A stretch of 16,960 nt of DNA from the NCBI GenBank assembly GCA_018623875.1, contig JAAZUZ010000019.1, positions 1 to 16,960 on the forward strand. The letters run 5' to 3'. The translations under genes were made by a program, and so were the position numbers. This document shows, piece by piece, positions 1 to 7,855 of this stretch (position 1 is its first letter; each line of letters opens with the position of its first letter). The stretch comes from Synechococcus sp. HW_metabat.21. GTDB lineage: Bacteria; Cyanobacteriota; Cyanobacteriia; PCC-6307; Cyanobiaceae. The notes below the pieces were generated by a model. That model was not told the DNA's origin. It made no database searches and worked only from the letters and a program-made list of their open reading frames with translations.

Positions 1-50
1 AAGACAGCGATCGGCAATGACTGGATGAAGGACGCCTGGGTAGGAGACGC

Positions 51-470
51 CTAAACGGTCGCTGTCTCCGACTCCACAAGGATCCTTCTGATGGTGGCGA
101 GACCGATGCCTGTCTTCTCTCGGATCACCCTGTAGGAGTCACCAGACGCACGTAGGGAGAGCACCAGATCTGCTCTTGCCTGACTGGTCTTGGGACGCCC
201 CCCAAGGGATCCACCAGTGCGCTTGCGGTGGGCAATGGACTCCACCGTCCTTTCCTTGATCAACTCCCGCTCGACCTCGGCAAGACCCGTGAGTAGTCCC
301 ACAACCAGAGGCGCCATCTTCCCGAGAGCACGAGTGTTGATCAGACCATCGAGGGTCCTGACGTGGACACCCGATTCCTGAAGAGAGTGCAGTCGATTGA
401 TGACTTCGACCTGAGTCCGACCCAAGCGATCGAGTTTCGCGACCACCAACTCATCACCCTGAATCAAATA
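51..470 (-). pseudogene. 5'-truncated serine recombinase (resolvase/invertase) remnant
   Basis: This is the C-terminal part of a serine recombinase, an enzyme that cuts and rejoins DNA through an active-site serine. About 138 codons remain, from a TTG at 465-467 to the TAG at 51-53. The remnant keeps LDRLGR (about residues 12-17), which carries the conserved Asp and Arg residues of the catalytic domain, the AEVERELIKERT segment (63-74) of the long E helix, a GGRP hinge (89-92) and a Hin-like helix-turn-helix (about 97-131). The N-terminal stretch of roughly 55-60 residues, including the nucleophilic serine, is absent: upstream the frame runs antisense through argJ and is not protein-like. The homology begins within a few bases of the argJ stop codon. 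It probably has no recombinase activity, although a DNA-binding fragment might still be made by reinitiation after argJ. The open frame itself has no internal stops, so the truncation looks fairly recent. Confidence 0.8.
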
Positions 471-472
471 CC

Positions 473-1702
473 TCAGGTGGTGTAGTCGGCGTTGATGCGG
501 ACGTACTGATCCGAGAGATCGCAACCCCAGGCCAAGCCGCGACCTGGGCCGTCGCCCACTGAGAGGCGGATCTGAACGCTGTCCTCCGAGAGGTAAGCCC
601 CGGACGCCCGATCGCGCATGTAGGCCGAGGCCGCCGGACGATCGAAGACCAGGGGTTGACCCGCTTCCATGAGCTGGTGCTCCCCTAACCAAAGCGCCAC
701 AGCCCCAGGCTGGAAAGGAACGCCTGCTCGACCTGCAGCTGCCACGATCCGGCCCCAGTTGGGGTCGCGGCCATGGACGGCAGTTTTGACCAAGGACGAC
801 CCGCAAACCGTTCGAGCGATGGCCAGGGCATCCGCCTCACTGGCGGCCCCTTCGACCTGCACTTCCAAGAGGCAGGTCGCCCCTTCACCATCTCGGGCGA
901 TCGCCTTGGCCAGGTGCTGCGAAACGGCCGTCACCCCCTCTTCCAGGGCCGCGTAGTGGGCCGGGTCCAGGGCGGGACCGCCGGCAAAGGCCAGATAGGT
1001 GTCGTTCGTGCTGGTGTCGCCGTCGACCGTGATCGCATTGAAGGAGCGCTGCACGGCACGGCTGACCATCCCCTGCCAAACCTCCGCGGGAACGCCGGCA
1101 TCACAGCTCAGATAGCCGAGCATCGTGGCCATGTTCGGGTGGATCATTCCCGAGCCTTTCGCCATCCCGCCGACGCGAACGGTCTGACCACCGAGGTCAG
1201 CCTCCAGGGCAATCTGCTTGTCGATCAGGTCCGTCGTGAGGATCGCCTGGGCTGCCGCAGGGCCACCCTCCGACGAGAGGGCTTCCGCCAGCGGGTCGAT
1301 GGCCTGCAACAAGGTCTCCATTGGGATCGGGACCCCAATGACTCCGGTGGAGCAGATCAAGACCTCTTCAGCGGCGAGCCCAAGGCGATCAGCGACGGCC
1401 TGGGTGGCGCGAATGCTGTCAATCAGGCCACGGTCACCCGTGCAGGCGTTGGCCTGACCGGAGTTCGTCAGCACCGCCCGGGCGACGCCCCCATTGGCCG
1501 CCAGCCGGCCTGCACAAAGGTCCACGCAGGCGGCCCGCACCAGCGAGGTCGTGAAGGTCCCCGCACAGACGGCATCCTCCGGAGCCAGCAGGAGCGAAAG
1601 GTCCGGCTTGCCGGAGGCCTTCAGTCCGGCGGTGATTCCGGCGGCTTGAAAACCCTGTGGCGCGGTCACGCCACCTGCAATCGATCGCCAGGGCTGCGTC
1701 AC
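473..1702 (-). CDS. argJ: Bifunctional glutamate N-acetyltransferase / amino-acid acetyltransferase ArgJ
   Basis: ArgJ moves the acetyl group from N-acetylornithine to glutamate, and in bifunctional forms also acetylates glutamate from acetyl-CoA, in the cyclic arginine pathway of the cytoplasm. The family matures by self-cleavage before a threonine. Here the motif KGSGMIHPNMATMLG places it at Ala192-Thr193, with Thr193 as the catalytic residue. TVDGDTSTNDT follows, and the C-terminus YVRINADYTT is typical. The start is taken as GTG at 1702, giving 409 residues and an N-terminus MTQPWRSIAGGVTAPQG that fits the family. The open frame continues 44 codons further, but that stretch is not ArgJ-like and overlaps divergent coaE. 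An AGGAG lies 19 nt upstream, which is rather far. The stop codon is intact although a recombinase remnant starts at that point. Identity is certain; the start is likely. Confidence 0.95.
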   Translation of the reverse strand: MTQPWRSIAGGVTAPQGFQAAGITAGLKASGKPDLSLLLAPEDAVCAGTFTTSLVRAACVDLCAGRLAANGGVARAVLTNSGQANACTGDRGLIDSIRATQAVADRLGLAAEEVLICSTGVIGVPIPMETLLQAIDPLAEALSSEGGPAAAQAILTTDLIDKQIALEADLGGQTVRVGGMAKGSGMIHPNMATMLGYLSCDAGVPAEVWQGMVSRAVQRSFNAITVDGDTSTNDTYLAFAGGPALDPAHYAALEEGVTAVSQHLAKAIARDGEGATCLLEVQVEGAASEADALAIARTVCGSSLVKTAVHGRDPNWGRIVAAAGRAGVPFQPGAVALWLGEHQLMEAGQPLVFDRPAASAYMRDRASGAYLSEDSVQIRLSVGDGPGRGLAWGCDLSDQYVRINADYTT

Positions 1703-1757
1703 AACTGGTGGGCGACAGGAACTCCTGCGATTCTGAAATGCAGTCAGCCCTGCCTTG

Positions 1758-2384
1758 ATGAGTCGGTCGCCACGTTGGTGCGGAGCGCAGCGACGGATCG
1801 GCCTGACCGGCGGCATCGCCACGGGCAAAAGCACGGTTGGCCGGCTGCTTGAAGCCGAGGGCCTCCCCGTTCTCGATGCCGACCACTACGCCCGCGAGGT
1901 ACTGGCTCCTGGCAGCCCTGGTGCCGCAGCGGTGCTGCAGCGCTACGGCGACACCGTTCGAGCCGAGGGCACCGGCCCGGGGTGGCCGACAATCGACCGC
2001 GCTGCCCTCGGCTCGATTGTCTTTTCAGACGACTCCGAAAGGCGCTGGCTGGAGGAACTGGTCCATCCGCTGGTGCGCCAGCGTTTTGACCAGGCACTGA
2101 CTGATCTGACGACTGCGCCGACGGTCGTGCTGATGATTCCACTGCTCTTCGAGGCCGGACTCGAGGGGCTCTGCAGCGAGATCTGGCTCGTGGATTGCGA
2201 CGAAGCGCAGCAACTGGAGCGCCTCATCCAGCGCGATGGGCTGAGTGTCGTCGCAGCCGAGGCACGGATCAACGCTCAGTGGTCCTTGAGCAAGAAACGA
2301 CCGTTGAGCGACGTCTTGATTGACAACAGAGCGTCACTCCACTCAGAGCAGCATCTCAAGAAGGGCATTCAGATGATGCTCTGA
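1758..2384 (+). CDS. coaE: Dephospho-CoA kinase CoaE
   Basis: CoaE phosphorylates the 3'-hydroxyl of dephospho-CoA with ATP, the last step of coenzyme A synthesis. The 208-residue protein is of normal family length (about 200). It has the P-loop GGIATGKST (residues 18-26), the acidic DAD motif (40-42) expected to hold the catalytic aspartate, the conserved PLLFEAGL segment, and a C-terminal SKKRPLSDVLIDNRAS stretch matching the lid and nucleotide-binding end. ATG at 1758 is preferred over the TTG codon immediately before it; no clear Shine-Dalgarno is visible. It diverges from argJ with 55 bp between start codons, so the two promoters must be very close or overlap. Its last codons form the left arm of a perfect inverted repeat. 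The pairing of coaE with argJ and gatB is, as far as I recall, common in picocyanobacteria. Confidence 0.94.
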   Translation: MSRSPRWCGAQRRIGLTGGIATGKSTVGRLLEAEGLPVLDADHYAREVLAPGSPGAAAVLQRYGDTVRAEGTGPGWPTIDRAALGSIVFSDDSERRWLEELVHPLVRQRFDQALTDLTTAPTVVLMIPLLFEAGLEGLCSEIWLVDCDEAQQLERLIQRDGLSVVAAEARINAQWSLSKKRPLSDVLIDNRASLHSEQHLKKGIQMML

Positions 2385-2390
2385 ATGCCC
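2363..2390. terminator. Perfect 11-bp inverted repeat across the coaE stop, possible bidirectional terminator
   Basis: GGGCATTCAGA (2363-2373) and TCTGAATGCCC (2380-2390) are exact reverse complements around a 6-nt loop (2374-2379). The left arm encodes the last residues of CoaE and the right arm contains the stop codon. It lies between convergent coaE and gatB, where a shared terminator would be expected. Neither side has a proper T-tract, so termination by an intrinsic mechanism is uncertain; RNA 3'-end protection is an alternative. Confidence 0.5.
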
Positions 2391-2404
2391 CACAAACAAA
2401 GGGA

Positions 2405-3877
2405 CTATCCCTTCAGCTTCTGGCTCAAGATCTGGTTGGCGAGTTTGGGATCAGCCTTGCCTCCGGTCTTCTTCATCAGCTGACCGACAAAGAAGCCCTG
2501 AAGCTTGTTCTTACCGCCGCGGAAGGCTTCCACTTCGGCAGGGTGAGCGGCCAGAAGCTCTTCAACAATCGCGGTAATCGCAGCAGGGTCGCTGATCATG
2601 CCCAGACCCCGCTCATCGACGATCTTGGCTGGTGAACCACCCTTCTCCAGCAACTCAGGGAGGATTTCCTTGGCGATTTTGCCGCTGATCTTGCCGCCAT
2701 CGATCAGCTTCACCATCTCCGCCACCTGTTCAGGGCGGAAAGCCAATTCCGAGTAGCTCAGGCGGTTGGCATTGACGTAGGCGGCAATGTCACCGGTGAT
2801 CCAGTTCGACACACCTTTGGGGTCGGCTCCGGCGGCCACAGCCGCCTCGAAGAATTCCGCCATCGGACGCTCGTCCGTCAGCACGCGGGCGTCGTACTGG
2901 GACAGGCCGAGGTCTTCGGCGTAGCGGTGGCGCTTGGCCGCCGGCAGCTCGGGCAACTCAGAGCGCCAACCCTCGCGGAGCTCGGCGCTGACTTCAATCG
3001 GTCCCAGGTCAGGGTCGGGGAAGTAGCGGTAATCGCTGGCGCCCTCCTTGCTGCGCATGCTCTTGGTGAGCTGCTTGCCCTCATCCCAGAGACGGGTCTC
3101 CTGAACGATCGGCTCGCCCGTTTCGTAGGCCTTGATCTGACGCTGAATCTCGTACTCACAGGCCTTCTGGATGGCCGAGAAGGAGTTCATGTTCTTGATC
3201 TCCACCTTCGTGCCAAAGGGTGCATCCGGCCCGCGGCGCACGGAGATGTTGACGTCACAACGCAGGGAGCCCTCCTGCATGTTGCCGTCGCTGACGCCCA
3301 AATAGCGCATGATCCGGCGGATCTCCGAGGCGTACTCCGCCGCCTCTCGGCCGGTACGCAGATCGGGCTTACTGACGATCTCAGCGAGAGCGACACCGGC
3401 CCGGTTGTAGTCCACCAACGAGTGGGTGGAGCCGGCCAGGCGGTCACTACCGGCGTGGACCAACTTGCCGGCGTCCTCCTCCATATGGAGGCGCTCAATA
3501 CCGATTTTCTTGAGATAGGTCTCTTTGCCTTTCTCAGCCACTTCGACCTCGATCCAGCCGTCTTCGGCGATCGGTTCGTCGTACTGGGAGATTTGGTAGT
3601 TCTTGGGAAGGTCCGGGTAGAAATATTGCTTGCGATCGAATTTGCTGTGCTCAGCAATATTCAGATTGAGGGCCATCGACGCCTTGACGGCGTACTCCAG
3701 CACCTTCTGATTCAGCACAGGAAGGGTGCCTGGCAGACCGCAAACCACCGGATCGATATGGGTGTTGGGATCGTCCCCAAAGGTGGTGGAGGCGCTGGTA
3801 AAGATCTTGCTGTTGGTCCCCAGTTGCACATGGGTCTCCAAGCCGATCACTGCTTCCCAGGCGGCCTCAGCAGCCAT
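2405..3877 (-). CDS. gatB: Aspartyl/glutamyl-tRNA amidotransferase subunit B (GatB)
   Basis: GatB is the tRNA-binding and kinase subunit of the GatCAB complex. The complex converts Glu-tRNA(Gln), and in some organisms Asp-tRNA(Asn), to the amidated form; this is the route to Gln-tRNA in cyanobacteria. At 490 residues it is full length. The N-terminal catalytic cradle shows AVIGLETHVQLGTNSKIF (about 9-26), VVCGLPGTLPVLN (44-56), FDRKQYFYPDLPKNYQISQYD (80-100) and the signature VDYNRAGVALAEIVSKPD (155-172). An alanine stands where many bacteria have proline in that signature. The C-terminal part is the helical GatB/YqeY tail ending QLMKKTGGKADPKLANQILS. ATG at 3877 has GGAG about 8 nt upstream. 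It converges with coaE and diverges from thiO. gatA and gatC are not in the window. Confidence 0.97.
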   Translation of the reverse strand: MAAEAAWEAVIGLETHVQLGTNSKIFTSASTTFGDDPNTHIDPVVCGLPGTLPVLNQKVLEYAVKASMALNLNIAEHSKFDRKQYFYPDLPKNYQISQYDEPIAEDGWIEVEVAEKGKETYLKKIGIERLHMEEDAGKLVHAGSDRLAGSTHSLVDYNRAGVALAEIVSKPDLRTGREAAEYASEIRRIMRYLGVSDGNMQEGSLRCDVNISVRRGPDAPFGTKVEIKNMNSFSAIQKACEYEIQRQIKAYETGEPIVQETRLWDEGKQLTKSMRSKEGASDYRYFPDPDLGPIEVSAELREGWRSELPELPAAKRHRYAEDLGLSQYDARVLTDERPMAEFFEAAVAAGADPKGVSNWITGDIAAYVNANRLSYSELAFRPEQVAEMVKLIDGGKISGKIAKEILPELLEKGGSPAKIVDERGLGMISDPAAITAIVEELLAAHPAEVEAFRGGKNKLQGFFVGQLMKKTGGKADPKLANQILSQKLKG

Positions 3878-3970
3878 GTCCCAACTCCGTCAATCGCCTG
3901 ATCCTATGGAAGGGCCGCTGGTCAGCCCTACGCATCACCTGAAACACTGGCGGTTCGGGTTGGATCGGCC

Positions 3971-5098
3971 ATGACAGCCGCCCAGGGCAACGGAGTTCTG
4001 ATCCTCGGGGGCGGCCTCATGGGTCTCGCCCTGGCCCATCAGCTCGCCCGGGCTGGACGCTCCGTTGAGGTGCTCAGCCGCCAACGCAGCGAAGCGGCGG
4101 GATTTGTGGCCGCCGGGATGCTCGCGCCCCATGCCGAAGGGCTCAGCGGTGATCTGCTGCGCCTCGGCCAAGACAGCCTGCGGCGGATCCCCGGCTGGGT
4201 GGCCCAGATCGAAGCCGACAGTGGCCTCTCCTGCGGGCTGCGGGACTGCGGAATTGTGGTGCCCTTCGCCTCGGAGGCGGAGCGTGACGTTTATCCCACT
4301 GCTCCCTGGGGGCAAGCCCTCGATCGCGCTGGCCTCGAGCATGAAATCCCAGGCATCGGGCCGGGCTGGCAGGCCGGACTGCTCTTCCAGCAGGACGGTC
4401 AAATCGACAACCGCCGTCAACTGATGCGCGCCCTGGAGCGCTCCTGCGTCGACCTAGGGGTGCGTTTTCAGGAGGGCGTTGAAGTCCTCGAGCTGCTCCA
4501 GCAGGACCAGACGCTCCAGGGCATCCGCGTCCGCAACGCCGAAGGCGACCTCCAGACCATCGATGCAAGTGAGGCCGTTCTCTGCTGCGGCGCCTGGAGC
4601 GCCGAACTGCTGCCCGAGCTGCCGATCTATCCGGTGAAAGGGCAGATGCTCTCGCTGCAGGGCCCCAAAGATGCTCTGCCCCGCGTGATCTTTGGCCCGG
4701 GCACCTATCTGGTCCCCAGGGAAGACGGCCTGCTGGTGGTCGGAGCCACCAGCGAACGGGATGCCGGATTCACCACCGGGCTCACCCCCTTCGGACAAAG
4801 GCAACTGCAGGCGGGTATCGCGGCGCTCCTCCCCGAGGCCAAACACTGGCCGCCGATGGAGCGGTGGTGGGGCTTCCGGCCCTGCACCCCCGACGAAGGG
4901 CCCTTGCTCGGGGGCAGCGCGATTTCAGGCCTTTGGCTGGCGGCGGGGCACCACCGCAACGGTGTTCTGCTGGCCGCCGTCACCGCCCAGCTCTTGCGCA
5001 AGTGTCTTCTTGAGGAAGAACTGACGCCGGATGAAACGCAGCTGCTGGGTGCCTTCAGCTGGAAACGCTTTTGCGAACGCGACGAGCGCACGGCATAA
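3971..5098 (+). CDS. thiO: Glycine oxidase ThiO (FAD-dependent, thiamine synthesis)
   Basis: ThiO oxidises glycine to iminoglycine, which ThiG uses to build the thiazole ring of thiamine. The 375-residue protein opens with an FAD-binding Rossmann motif, LILGGGLMGLALAHQLARAG (10-29), followed by the acidic strand end. Near the C-terminus it has WWGFRPCTPDEGPLLG (299-314), where Arg303 fits the substrate-carboxylate arginine of glycine oxidases, and LWLAAGHHRNGVLLA (321-335), the second FAD-contacting segment. Length is normal for a stand-alone enzyme; some cyanobacteria fuse ThiO to ThiG, which is not the case here. ATG at 3971 starts just before the conserved strand; no strong Shine-Dalgarno is seen. 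The stop codon lies inside the T-tract of the facing ndk terminator. A related D-amino-acid oxidase activity cannot be excluded from sequence alone. Confidence 0.88.
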   Translation: MTAAQGNGVLILGGGLMGLALAHQLARAGRSVEVLSRQRSEAAGFVAAGMLAPHAEGLSGDLLRLGQDSLRRIPGWVAQIEADSGLSCGLRDCGIVVPFASEAERDVYPTAPWGQALDRAGLEHEIPGIGPGWQAGLLFQQDGQIDNRRQLMRALERSCVDLGVRFQEGVEVLELLQQDQTLQGIRVRNAEGDLQTIDASEAVLCCGAWSAELLPELPIYPVKGQMLSLQGPKDALPRVIFGPGTYLVPREDGLLVVGATSERDAGFTTGLTPFGQRQLQAGIAALLPEAKHWPPMERWWGFRPCTPDEGPLLGGSAISGLWLAAGHHRNGVLLAAVTAQLLRKCLLEEELTPDETQLLGAFSWKRFCERDERTA

Positions 5099-5125
5099 AA
5101 AAACCGGGGGCTTGCGCTCCCCGGT
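5097..5125 (-). terminator. Intrinsic terminator of ndk, overlapping the thiO stop codon
   Basis: Read on the minus strand, ACCGGGG (5125-5119) pairs with CCCCGGT (5109-5103), 7 bp plus an inner G-T wobble around a short loop, followed at once by seven Ts (5103-5097). This is a classic intrinsic terminator 19 nt after the ndk stop. The T-tract includes the last two bases of the thiO stop codon TAA (5096-5098). On the plus strand the hairpin has no T-tract, so it may stop thiO transcription less well. Confidence 0.85.
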
Positions 5126-5144
5126 CTCGTGAGAATGGGAGGGA

Positions 5145-5603
5145 TCAGCCCTCGACGCGCCAGCCCTGATCCGAAGGGGTCCAATCGCTGAGCTCAGAAG
5201 CCTGGAACCAGAGACCGATCTCGAACTGAGCGGTTTCAGGGGCGTCGGAACCGTGGATGACGTTGCGGCCGATGTTCACGGCGAGGTCACCGCGGATGGT
5301 GCCGGGCTCGGCTTCCAGGGGCTTGGTGGCGCCGATCAGCTTGCGGGCGCTGGCGATCACGCCGTCGCCTTCCCAAACCATGGCCACGACGGGACCCGAG
5401 GTGATGAAGTCCACCAGGCCAGCGAAGAAGGGGCGCTCGCGGTGGACGCCGTAGTGGCTCTCGGCCAGCTCACGGCTGGGGGTGAGCTGCTTGAGACCCA
5501 CGAGCTTGAAGCCCTTGCGCTCGAAGCGGCCGAGGATCTCGCCCACCAAACCGCGCTGGACACCATCGGGCTTGATGGCAATAAAGGTGCGCTCGGCAGC
5601 CAT
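5145..5603 (-). CDS. ndk: Nucleoside diphosphate kinase Ndk
   Basis: Ndk transfers the gamma-phosphate from ATP to nucleoside diphosphates through a phosphohistidine, balancing NTP and dNTP pools in the cytoplasm. The 152-residue protein has the usual size. It shows the N-terminal ERTFIAIKPDGVQRGLVGEI (4-23) with the conserved Lys11, the middle SGPVVAMVWEGDGVI segment, and the active-site block NVIHGSDAPETAQFEIGLWF, where His117 is the phosphorylated residue. The start is ATG at 5603. The gene is flanked by a clear terminator on its 3' side and by a 114-bp divergent spacer to speA on its 5' side, so it is probably transcribed alone. Confidence 0.97.
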   Translation of the reverse strand: MAAERTFIAIKPDGVQRGLVGEILGRFERKGFKLVGLKQLTPSRELAESHYGVHRERPFFAGLVDFITSGPVVAMVWEGDGVIASARKLIGATKPLEAEPGTIRGDLAVNIGRNVIHGSDAPETAQFEIGLWFQASELSDWTPSDQGWRVEG

Positions 5604-5717
5604 AAGAAAATCGTCAGATCCGGCCCATCGTCCGTGGCCGCCCTACCGCTTGGCAAGCACACGTGGCGCACCGGGCACGAGTCCTTAGATTTCCGGCATT
5701 GCCCCGCTGCCGGCTCG

Positions 5718-7652
5718 ATGGTCTCCGCTGAAAACGCCAGCTGGAGCGCGGCTGACAGCGCAGCCCTGTATGGAATCGACCGCTGGGGAGATCCCTATTT
5801 CTCGGTCAACGCCCGCGGCCACATCAGCGTGCAGCCCAAAGGGGAGCGGGGCGGCAGCTTGGATCTCCTGGATCTGGTCCAGGGCTTGGAAGGTCGCAGC
5901 CTCGGGCTGCCCCTACTAATCCGCTTCGACGACATCCTCGAAGACCGGCTCGAACGACTGCACGCCGCCTTTGAGCGCGCCATTGCCCAATACGGCTACT
6001 CCGGTCGCTACCAGGGGGTCTTCCCCGTGAAGTGCAACCAGCAGCGCCATGTCGTTGAGGAGCTCGTGGCCTGCGGCAAGCGCTGGCACTTCGGCCTGGA
6101 GGCCGGCAGCAAGGCGGAACTGCTGATCGCCCTCTCCTTGGTGGATGACCCCGAGGCGCTGCTGATCTGCAACGGCTACAAAGATCAGCGCTACATCGAG
6201 ACGGCCATCCTCGCGAGACGCCTCGGCCGCCAACCGGTGGTCGTGATTGAGCAGGCCGACGAAGTCGAACGGATCATCCAGGCCAGCCAAGAGCTGGGCG
6301 CAGCTCCCTTTATTGGCATCCGCGCCAAGCTCTCGAGCCGCAGCACCGGACGCTGGGGCAGCTCGGTGGGCGCCAAGGCGAAATTTGGCTTGGCCATCCC
6401 CGAACTCCTCGCGACGGTCGAGGCCCTGAAGAAGGCCAACCTCCTCAACGACCTAAAGCTCCTCCACTTCCATGTGGGCAGTCAGATCAATGACATTGCC
6501 GTTCTCAAGGACGCCCTGCAGGAAGCCGGACAGATCTATGTCGAACTGACCAAGCTCGGTGCCCCGATGGGGTTCCTGGACGTGGGTGGTGGTCTCGGGG
6601 TCGACTACGACGGCAGCCGCACCGCCACGTCGGCGTCAACGAACTACTCGCTGCAGAACTACGCCAACGACGTCGTCGCGACGGTCCGGGAATGCTGCGA
6701 GCCCCACGCTGTTCCCGTTCCCACCCTGGTCAGCGAAAGCGGCCGCGCCATCGCCAGCCACTTCTCGGTGCTGGTGTTCAACGTGCTCGGCCAAAGCACC
6801 GTGCCCAGTGGCTGCCCCGCCGCCGAGGGTGAGGAAGCGCTCACGGTCCGCAACCTGCGCCACACTCTCGCGGAGATTGAAGCCGTCGATGGGCAGGGCG
6901 ATCGGGATCTCTCGAAGCTGCAGGAGACCTGGAACGACGCCCTCAAATTCAAAGACGACGCCCTGAACGCCTTCCGCTTGGGCTACCTCAGTCTTCCGGA
7001 ACGCTCCGTGGCCGAACAACTCACCTGGGCCTGCGCCCAGGCCATCGCCCAAAAGCTGCCGAGCAATGAGGCGATCCCCGAGGAGCTGAGCAACCTCAAG
7101 GCCGAGCTGGCCGCAACGTTCTACGCCAACTTGTCGGTCTTTCGCTCCGCCCCCGACAGCTGGGCGATTGAGCAACTCTTCCCGCTGCTGCCGATTCACC
7201 GGCTGAACGAACAGCCCGAGCAGCTCGGGCACTTCGCGGACCTGACCTGCGACTCCGACGGAAAACTGGCGCGGTTCATCGCCCAGGGACAAAGCAAACC
7301 GCTGCTCGAGCTCCATGGCCTCAATCCCGGTGAGCCCTACTTGATCGGCCTGTTCCTAGGCGGGGCCTACCAGGAGGTGATGGGCAACCTCCACAACCTG
7401 TTTGGCGCCACCAATGCGGTCCACATCCGCCTTTCACCCGGCGGCGGCTACCAGGTGGACCACGTCGTTCGGGGTGACACCAACGCCGAAGTCCTCGAAG
7501 CGATGGAACACGATCCGGAGGTCCTGCTGGAGCGCCTGCGCATCACCAGTGAGGCGGCCATCCAAAAGGGAAGCCTCAAAATCCAGGAGGCAAGGCGCCT
7601 GATGGATCACCTGGAGACGAGCCTCAGGCAAACGACTTACCTGCAGAGCTAA
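5718..7652 (+). CDS. speA: Biosynthetic arginine decarboxylase SpeA
   Basis: SpeA decarboxylates arginine to agmatine, the first step of putrescine and spermidine synthesis in cyanobacteria. The 644-residue enzyme is of normal length. It is a fold-type III PLP enzyme: the Schiff-base lysine is Lys105 in FPVKCNQQRH (102-111), HVGSQ begins at His252, and the phosphate-binding loop DVGGGLGVDYDG follows. The C-terminal barrel carries LTCDSDGK with Cys511, which fits the cysteine supplied across the dimer interface. An open frame extends upstream to 5253 but runs antisense through ndk, so ATG 5718, giving MVSAENASWSAADSAALYGI, is chosen. It diverges from ndk and its stop lies only 4 bp from the stop of the facing small gene, leaving no room for a separate terminator. 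It draws on the same arginine pool that argJ feeds. Confidence 0.95.
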   Translation: MVSAENASWSAADSAALYGIDRWGDPYFSVNARGHISVQPKGERGGSLDLLDLVQGLEGRSLGLPLLIRFDDILEDRLERLHAAFERAIAQYGYSGRYQGVFPVKCNQQRHVVEELVACGKRWHFGLEAGSKAELLIALSLVDDPEALLICNGYKDQRYIETAILARRLGRQPVVVIEQADEVERIIQASQELGAAPFIGIRAKLSSRSTGRWGSSVGAKAKFGLAIPELLATVEALKKANLLNDLKLLHFHVGSQINDIAVLKDALQEAGQIYVELTKLGAPMGFLDVGGGLGVDYDGSRTATSASTNYSLQNYANDVVATVRECCEPHAVPVPTLVSESGRAIASHFSVLVFNVLGQSTVPSGCPAAEGEEALTVRNLRHTLAEIEAVDGQGDRDLSKLQETWNDALKFKDDALNAFRLGYLSLPERSVAEQLTWACAQAIAQKLPSNEAIPEELSNLKAELAATFYANLSVFRSAPDSWAIEQLFPLLPIHRLNEQPEQLGHFADLTCDSDGKLARFIAQGQSKPLLELHGLNPGEPYLIGLFLGGAYQEVMGNLHNLFGATNAVHIRLSPGGGYQVDHVVRGDTNAEVLEAMEHDPEVLLERLRITSEAAIQKGSLKIQEARRLMDHLETSLRQTTYLQS

Positions 7653-7656
7653 TCGC

Positions 7657-7848
7657 TCAAACGGCGCAGCTGGGGTGGGCCATCAGCTCATGGGCCATGT
7701 CCAGGGGCGTGTCCCGGGGCTCCAGCCAGGTGGAGCAGCGCAGGGGCTCCTCCCCATCACGGCAACCCTCGAGTTGCAGCCGGCTTCCCATCAGCACCAA
7801 CTGGAAGCTCCAGTGGTGCCGGGCATGAATCTCAAAGGAGCTCGCCAT
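7657..7848 (-). CDS. Conserved small protein of unknown function (63 aa)
   Basis: This is a 63-residue soluble protein beginning MASSFEIHARHHWSFQLVLM and ending DMAHELMAHPSCAV. ATG at 7848 has a perfect AGGAG at 7860-7856 with 7-nt spacing, which settles the start; the open frame continues 20 codons upstream but that stretch is low-complexity and lies in the leader hairpin. The pattern of alternating hydrophobic residues in the middle (FQLVLMGSRLQLEG) suggests beta strands, followed by a helix near the C-terminus. No signal peptide, membrane segment or catalytic motif is visible. I believe similar short proteins occur beside alaS or speA in other Synechococcus, but this is recollection. It lies 91 bp downstream of alaS on the same strand with no terminator between, so co-transcription is likely. 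Function is unknown. Confidence 0.75.
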   Translation of the reverse strand: MASSFEIHARHHWSFQLVLMGSRLQLEGCRDGEEPLRCSTWLEPRDTPLDMAHELMAHPSCAV

Positions 7849-7855
7849 CGGGATT

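Noticed and set aside
51..806. A 251-residue recombinase fusion protein
   Set aside because: The first 113 residues are antisense to argJ and Arg/Ser/Gly-rich without homology, so only the part left of about 470 is real.
1703..1834. 44-codon N-terminal extension of ArgJ
   Set aside because: The stretch is not ArgJ-like and would overlap the conserved P-loop region of divergent coaE.
2927..3901. 324-codon plus-strand open frame opposite gatB
   Set aside because: Antisense shadow of gatB with no recognisable domain or ribosome site.
5253..5717. 155-codon N-terminal extension of SpeA
   Set aside because: It runs antisense through ndk, and SpeA proteins begin near the chosen ATG.
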